From Clostridiaceae bacterium (GTDB taxonomy: Bacteria > Bacillota > Clostridia > Peptostreptococcales > Natronincolaceae): a DNA stretch of 64,000 nt. How positions within the stretch are numbered: position 1 is the stretch's first letter; every line of letters starts with the position of its first letter. A program made the translations under genes and the position numbers. The notes beneath the pieces were generated by a model. That model saw only the letters and a list, made by a program, of their open reading frames with translations, was not told where the DNA came from and ran no database searches. The DNA lies in contig JAHDLO010000010.1 of NCBI GenBank assembly GCA_018432235.1, positions 516,094-580,093 of the forward strand, given 5' to 3'. Below are positions 59,713 to 64,000 of the stretch, in pieces.

Positions 59713-60549
59713 TTATTTTCCAAAATACTCTCTCAATGCATCTTGCCAATTTCTAACATAGTATTCTAATTGTAGCTCCAGCATATAGTTTCTCATCACT
59801 GAGTACTTAGGTCTTTGCGCAGGCCTATTTAGCTCTTCTGATGTTATGGATAGCACTTCTATCTCTTTATTTCCTGATAAATTAAATATTGTCTTAGCAA
59901 ATTCATTCCAACTACATTGTCCATCATTAGAAGCATGATAGGTGCCATAAGCTTCAGTTTTAATTAATGCTTTAACTATTTCAACTAAATCTAGTGTATA
60001 TGTAGGCGTTCCTACTTGATCATCGACTACTCGTATACATTTTCTCTCTTCTGCCAACTTAAGCATAGTCTTTACAAAGTTATTACCGCTTTTTCCATAA
60101 AGCCACGAGGTCCTTAGAACATAGTGTTTTTGACATATATCTTTTATGCACACTTCTCCGGCTAGCTTAGATTTACCATAAATACTTAGAGGATTGGGAG
60201 AATCGAACTCTATATATGGATTAGTACTATTCCCGTCAAAAACAAAATCTGTAGATATATGAAGTAGCTTAGAGTTTACTTCTAAAGAAGCTATTGCCAT
60301 ATTTTTTGCACCTACAGTATTAATTCTATAAGCTAGGTCAATATTTATTTCACATTCGTCAACAATAGTGTATGCTGCAGAATTTATTATTAAGTCAGGA
60401 TTAATCCGTCTTACAACATTAATAACGTTATCAAGATTAGCAACATCAACTTCCTTTTTGCCCACACTATACACCTGATGATTTAGTGAAAGCTGCTTAG
60501 TTAAGTCGATTCCTAACTGACCCATCCCCCCTGTTATTAATACTCTCAA
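59713..60549 (-). CDS. rfbD: dTDP-4-dehydrorhamnose reductase
   Basis: The 278-residue SDR protein has ITGGMGQLGIDL, NSAAYTIVDECE, HISTDFVFDG and the catalytic YGKSKLAGE. The final step of dTDP-L-rhamnose synthesis is its expected reaction. The other rml genes are not in the window. The C-terminal region FNLSGNKEIEVLSITSEELNRPAQRPKYSVM is also family-typical. Confidence 0.88.
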   Translation of the reverse strand: MRVLITGGMGQLGIDLTKQLSLNHQVYSVGKKEVDVANLDNVINVVRRINPDLIINSAAYTIVDECEINIDLAYRINTVGAKNMAIASLEVNSKLLHISTDFVFDGNSTNPYIEFDSPNPLSIYGKSKLAGEVCIKDICQKHYVLRTSWLYGKSGNNFVKTMLKLAEERKCIRVVDDQVGTPTYTLDLVEIVKALIKTEAYGTYHASNDGQCSWNEFAKTIFNLSGNKEIEVLSITSEELNRPAQRPKYSVMRNYMLELQLEYYVRNWQDALREYFGK

Positions 60550-60567
60550 TCGTATCTTACCTCCCTT

Positions 60568-61971
60568 TTAATAAGCATTTCGATTAATAAAGCCCTTAAA
60601 TATGGTTAGAAAGAGAATTTTTATATCAATACCTATATTCCAGTTTTCTATATAGTAAAGGTCGTATTCTATTCTCTTTTTAATAGAGGTATCTCCACGC
60701 CATCCATTAACCTGAGCCCATCCTGTAATTCCCGGTCGAACCTGATGTTTAATCATATATTTAGGTATTTCTTCTTTAAATTTTTCAACAAAATAAGGTC
60801 TCTCTGGGCGTGGGCCTATTAGACTCATATCTCCCTTTAATACATTAAGTATTTGAGGCAGTTCATCTAAACTTGTTTTTCTAATAAAGTTACCAAACTT
60901 TGTCTTTCTAGGATCATCCTTTGTTGTCCATTGGCTTCTTTCTTCTTCTTCCTTTTGTACATGCATGGATCTGAATTTATACATATTAAAGTTTTTGCGA
61001 TTCAAACCAATTCTTTCCTGCTTAAATAAGATTGGCCCAGGAGAAGTAATCTTAATTGTAACAGCAACAAACACCATTATAGGGAAGAATACCAATAAAG
61101 CAGTTAACGCACCTAAGACATCTATAAGCCTTTTAATAGACCTATTAACTATATTGTCCAAGGGAATATGTCTAATATGAATAATGGGTAAGCCATCTAT
61201 TTCTTCAACATAGGGCTTAGCAGGAATATATCTATAATAGTCAGGAATAATCTGTGTTTTAACACCAGTTTTTTCTGAAATTGAAATGATTTTTTGGAGT
61301 TTTTCGTATTCTTTGAGCTGTAAAGTGATAAAAACCTCATCAATATCAATTTCATTCAAATGCCTTTCAAGCTCTTCAATTGTTCCTAATACATGTTTGT
61401 TTTTAATTTGATAACCTAGCTTTTTATGATCATCTAAAATCCCAGCAACATTATATCCCCAATGTTTATTCCTATCAATTCTTCTGATAAGCTCAACTGC
61501 AAGATCACTATACCCAACTATTAATATATGTTTTAGGTTATAGCCCTTCTTTCTTATCTGTCTTAGTATAAGCCTTATTCCTATACGCTCTATAACAGTT
61601 ATAAGAACGCTTAATATACCAAAAAAGAACAATAAATATCTTGAATAATCAATTTCCTTAAATAAGTATAGAATTAATACAAGGATTAATAGGCCTAAAA
61701 TATTTGATTTGATAACATTAAAGATTTCTTCAAGGCTATTTTTAAATCTGTAGGGTGTATAAAGTTTAAATATGTTGTAAATTGTAATATATATTGGAAT
61801 TACAACTAAAACAGGTATAAAATATTCCCTTAAAGAAAGATATCCAGATTCAACAAGGATTAATTCACTTCTAAAACGAATCCACCATGCCAGTAGTAAA
61901 GCAACAACAATTGAAAAAGTGTCGCATAAAACTAATACTCTGTTTAAATGCTTTTGGTTTTCTTTTATCAT
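60568..61971 (-). CDS. polyprenyl glycosylphosphotransferase (WcaJ/WbaP-type)
   Basis: The 467-residue protein has four or five N-terminal membrane helices, a Rossmann-like CoA-binding-type middle domain and the C-terminal sugar transferase. Motifs are KRLIDVLGALTALLVFFPIMVFVAV, SPGPILFKQERIGLNRKNFNMYKFRSMH, RKTSLDELPQILNVLKGDMSLIGPRPERP and VRPGITGWAQVNGWRG. It loads the first sugar-1-phosphate, probably glucose, onto undecaprenyl phosphate to start the polysaccharide repeat. Confidence 0.9.
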   Translation of the reverse strand: MIKENQKHLNRVLVLCDTFSIVVALLLAWWIRFRSELILVESGYLSLREYFIPVLVVIPIYITIYNIFKLYTPYRFKNSLEEIFNVIKSNILGLLILVLILYLFKEIDYSRYLLFFFGILSVLITVIERIGIRLILRQIRKKGYNLKHILIVGYSDLAVELIRRIDRNKHWGYNVAGILDDHKKLGYQIKNKHVLGTIEELERHLNEIDIDEVFITLQLKEYEKLQKIISISEKTGVKTQIIPDYYRYIPAKPYVEEIDGLPIIHIRHIPLDNIVNRSIKRLIDVLGALTALLVFFPIMVFVAVTIKITSPGPILFKQERIGLNRKNFNMYKFRSMHVQKEEEERSQWTTKDDPRKTKFGNFIRKTSLDELPQILNVLKGDMSLIGPRPERPYFVEKFKEEIPKYMIKHQVRPGITGWAQVNGWRGDTSIKKRIEYDLYYIENWNIGIDIKILFLTIFKGFINRNAY

Positions 61972-62840
61972 GCTTTACCCTTCTTCCTAAATAAATTAAT
62001 TAAAAGAGCCATGACAAGCTTAACCAGGATACCTAGATATACTACTGACGTAATCAGAAAACTATATCTCCTAGCATAATGCTTGTGATAGAACAGGTAC
62101 ATAGCCTTATGGAATTCATAAATAAGCTTCCATCTCTTCTTTTGGCTACTACCGCCCTTGCAGTGGATAATTTTTGCTTTTGGATAATAGACTATCTTCC
62201 AGCCCACCTCTTTAATGCGATAACACCAATCAATATCTTCACCATACATAAAGAAAGATTCATCTAGCGTTCCGACTTGAGCAATTACTTCTCTTCTAAC
62301 CATCATAAATGCACCAGTTATAGCATCTACTTCATTAATTTCATCTTCAGACATATAGTTTAATGTGTATTTACCAAACTTAGAGGATTTTGGGTATAGC
62401 TTGTCTAACTTTAACATGTAATATAAAGATGCTTTAGGTGTCGGAAAACCCCTTTTACATGCATGGTCTAAAACGCCATTTTCTAAAAGCACCTTACATC
62501 CCAAGGCACCTACTTCCTTATTATTCTCAATATACTTTATGCACTTTTCAAGACAATCATCTAACAAAACAGTGTCTGAATTTAATAGTAATACGTATTT
62601 ACCTTTAACCTGTTTAAGGGCTAAATTATTTGCTTTTGAAAAGCCAAGATTTCTTTCTGATATAATTAGTTTTACTTGAGGAAATTCATTTTGAATCATT
62701 TTAACACTGTTATCTGCTGAGGAGTTGTCTACAACATAGACCTCATAATCTATGTTGTACTTTCTATCATAGATAGATTGAAGTGTTTGTCGCGTCAGAT
62801 ATTCTGTATTATAGTTAACAATGATAATTGATATATCCAT
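61968..62840 (-). CDS. family 2 glycosyltransferase
   Basis: The 290-residue GT2 rhamnosyl-type transferase has DISIIIVNYNTEYLTRQTLQSI, the nucleotide motif LLLNSDTVLLDDCLEKC, EVDAITGAFMMVRREV and FFMYGEDIDWCYRIKEVGWKI. A C-terminal membrane segment follows. It adds a sugar, possibly rhamnose, in cell-surface polysaccharide. It overlaps the transferase gene by four bases. Confidence 0.9.
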   Translation of the reverse strand: MDISIIIVNYNTEYLTRQTLQSIYDRKYNIDYEVYVVDNSSADNSVKMIQNEFPQVKLIISERNLGFSKANNLALKQVKGKYVLLLNSDTVLLDDCLEKCIKYIENNKEVGALGCKVLLENGVLDHACKRGFPTPKASLYYMLKLDKLYPKSSKFGKYTLNYMSEDEINEVDAITGAFMMVRREVIAQVGTLDESFFMYGEDIDWCYRIKEVGWKIVYYPKAKIIHCKGGSSQKKRWKLIYEFHKAMYLFYHKHYARRYSFLITSVVYLGILVKLVMALLINLFRKKGKA

Positions 62841-62900
62841 ATGGTTTTCCCCTTTTTTTTGCTAGTACATGCAATTTAAAACAACTAATATTATTAACCA

Positions 62901-63853
62901 TTAATCCCTTGCTTTTTCATTAATATTAATTATAAAGTTGTTTGATGTATTAATCAAGTTTCCATGTTCATCAAAAAACCTTACTTTAATTACCATTTCC
63001 CCTGGCTCATTATATAATTCTGCAGGTACTATGGCAGTGATAAAGTTTGCACCACCGTAGGTAGTTTTTAATGGAACATTATTTGCATAAATAATACTAT
63101 CTACATCAAAGTTCTCCCCCACTAGACCAATTGATGCCTCACCCTCCCAATTATTAAATATCTCTCCAGCAGTTATTTCCGTTGGATTCACTTGAACAAT
63201 TTTCATATGAGGTATATTTATCATATCATTTTTTAGATCATTTCTCTCAGGCATTTTATTTATGTAACTATCAGATAGGTTTAATAACGTCTTGGCTTGT
63301 TTAAAATCGCCTTTATACCCCTTAATTTCTTTCTCAGCTTCGCCCGTTTTAATATTTATAGCTGTGCCATCATCAAAGCCTTTTCCTGGAATAAATAATA
63401 CCTCACTATTTATAAATGATCCAGATGGAAGGTAAAACCTCATGCCTAATAAGTTTTCTTCTGTATTAAGCAAATCTTGTCCAAAATAAATGCTATCATC
63501 AAGTGAAAGTCCTACCAAATTAGCTATAGTAGGCATTAAATCTATTTGTCCACCAACATTTTCCCGTAATATCTCATCATTGTATCCTGGTATTTTAATT
63601 ATTAATGGAATTTTAAAGACATCTAGGTCATTATACTCTCTTCCTAGTATCTGTCTTAGTAATTTTTTCTCCAATGTACTGTCTGGTCGTAATCCAAAAT
63701 GATCTCCATACACTATTAATAAGGTCTCATCCCATAACCCATTTGATTTCAGGCCTTCAATTAACTTACCCAATGCAAAGTCTGCATAGTTAACAGCTTC
63801 TAAGTAATTACCTACCATAGAATTATTGAACTTATCAGGAAGTTGGATAGTCT
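62901..63853 (-). pseudogene. 5'-truncated LTA-synthase-like sulfatase family gene
   Basis: The open frame begins mid-domain at about 63853 (LPDKFNNSMVGNYLEAVNYADFALGKLI) and has the metal motif YGDHFG. A C-terminal IPT/beta-like domain follows (ITAGEIFNNWEGEASIGLVGENFDVDSIIYANNVPL). Full LTA synthases have five membrane helices and the catalytic Thr; both are missing here. Upstream is a stop-filled sequence resembling an insertion-element end. An internal ATG (63818) would give a 305-residue fragment that cannot be active. Confidence 0.65.
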
Positions 63854-63890
63854 TCTTACTGAGTAATCCGGAGCAAAATACATCACCTGT

Positions 63891-63960
63891 CCGGATTTAG
63901 GAAATCAAGTTTCCGTTGTAATGGAAATCAGCATTCCAATCAATCGGAAATCATTTGTTA
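63891..63960. mobile_element. possible insertion-element end with 23-base repeats
   Basis: GGAAATC occurs three times at exact 23-base spacing (63900, 63923 and 63946), with TTCC partners between. The run starts TGTCCGG. Multiple spaced repeats at a terminus starting TGT resemble the ends of IS21-family elements. The rest of the element would be to the right, outside the window. Confidence 0.45.
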
Positions 63961-64000
63961 CAAACCTTATAATGAAGATATGCACCAAATGGTGTAAATA

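Overview
The window is AT-rich, bacterial, and reads as a Gram-positive anaerobe of the class Clostridia. The evidence is strong AGGAGG ribosome sites, an S-layer-homology protein, paired bacteriohemerythrins, a lipoteichoic-acid-synthase-like fragment and PBSX/diffocin-type phage tail genes. The Alkaliphilus/Natronincola/Peptostreptococcaceae neighbourhood is a guess; no rRNA, tRNA or CRISPR was seen.

Region 1 (1-5.07 kb) holds the 5' part of hisZ, two tandem paralogous NERD-like membrane proteins, a thiamine-binding-type small protein and a large SLH protein. Region 2 (5.27-32.3 kb) is the main feature, a phage-tail locus with no capsid, terminase, portal, integrase or replication genes. 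A LexA/CI-type repressor diverges from a sigma-region-4-like activator, and a long minus-strand run of tail genes follows. This run contains two different, apparently complete contractile tail modules in series. Module 1 (20.6-29.2 kb) has a DUF3383-type sheath, DUF3277-type tube, Gp138-type spike and baseplate plug. Module 2 (8.3-16.5 kb) is of PBSX/diffocin (Xkd) type. Each module has its own tail terminator, sheath, tube, frameshifted chaperone, tape measure, hub, wedge and baseplate J. Between and after them lie tail-fibre cassettes closed by hairpins and tiny terminal ORFs. One lysis cassette (BhlA-like holin, amidase, LLH-like holin) ends the locus. I read it as a double R-type tailocin under one control system.

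Region 3 (32.5-45.3 kb) is mixed chromosomal and accessory DNA: a stalk-domain secreted protein, a DUF368 polyprenyl-phosphate transporter, a dicarboxylate/glutamate symporter, a rhomboid protease, a truncated HI0074 fragment, a coiled-coil protein, two bacteriohemerythrins, a RAYT transposase with about ten REP-like repeats, a phospholipase-A2-like Cys-rich protein, a SEC-C/HTH/TPR protein, and a TetR regulator with its divergent membrane-protein partner.

Region 4 (45.4-57.4 kb) is one plus-strand peptide-catabolism operon: a peptide-binding lipoprotein, two permeases, two ATPases, TldD, TldE, an amidohydrolase, a YheO/DauR-like regulator, a RidA-like protein and a MalY/PatB-type aminotransferase. 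It looks like import and dismantling of unusual or modified peptides, with RidA clearing reactive enamines made by a C-S lyase.

Region 5 (57.6-64 kb) is a minus-strand cell-surface polysaccharide cluster: galU, galE, rfbD, a polyprenyl sugar-phosphate transferase, a family 2 glycosyltransferase and a 5'-truncated LTA-synthase-like gene whose missing end abuts a possible insertion-element terminus.
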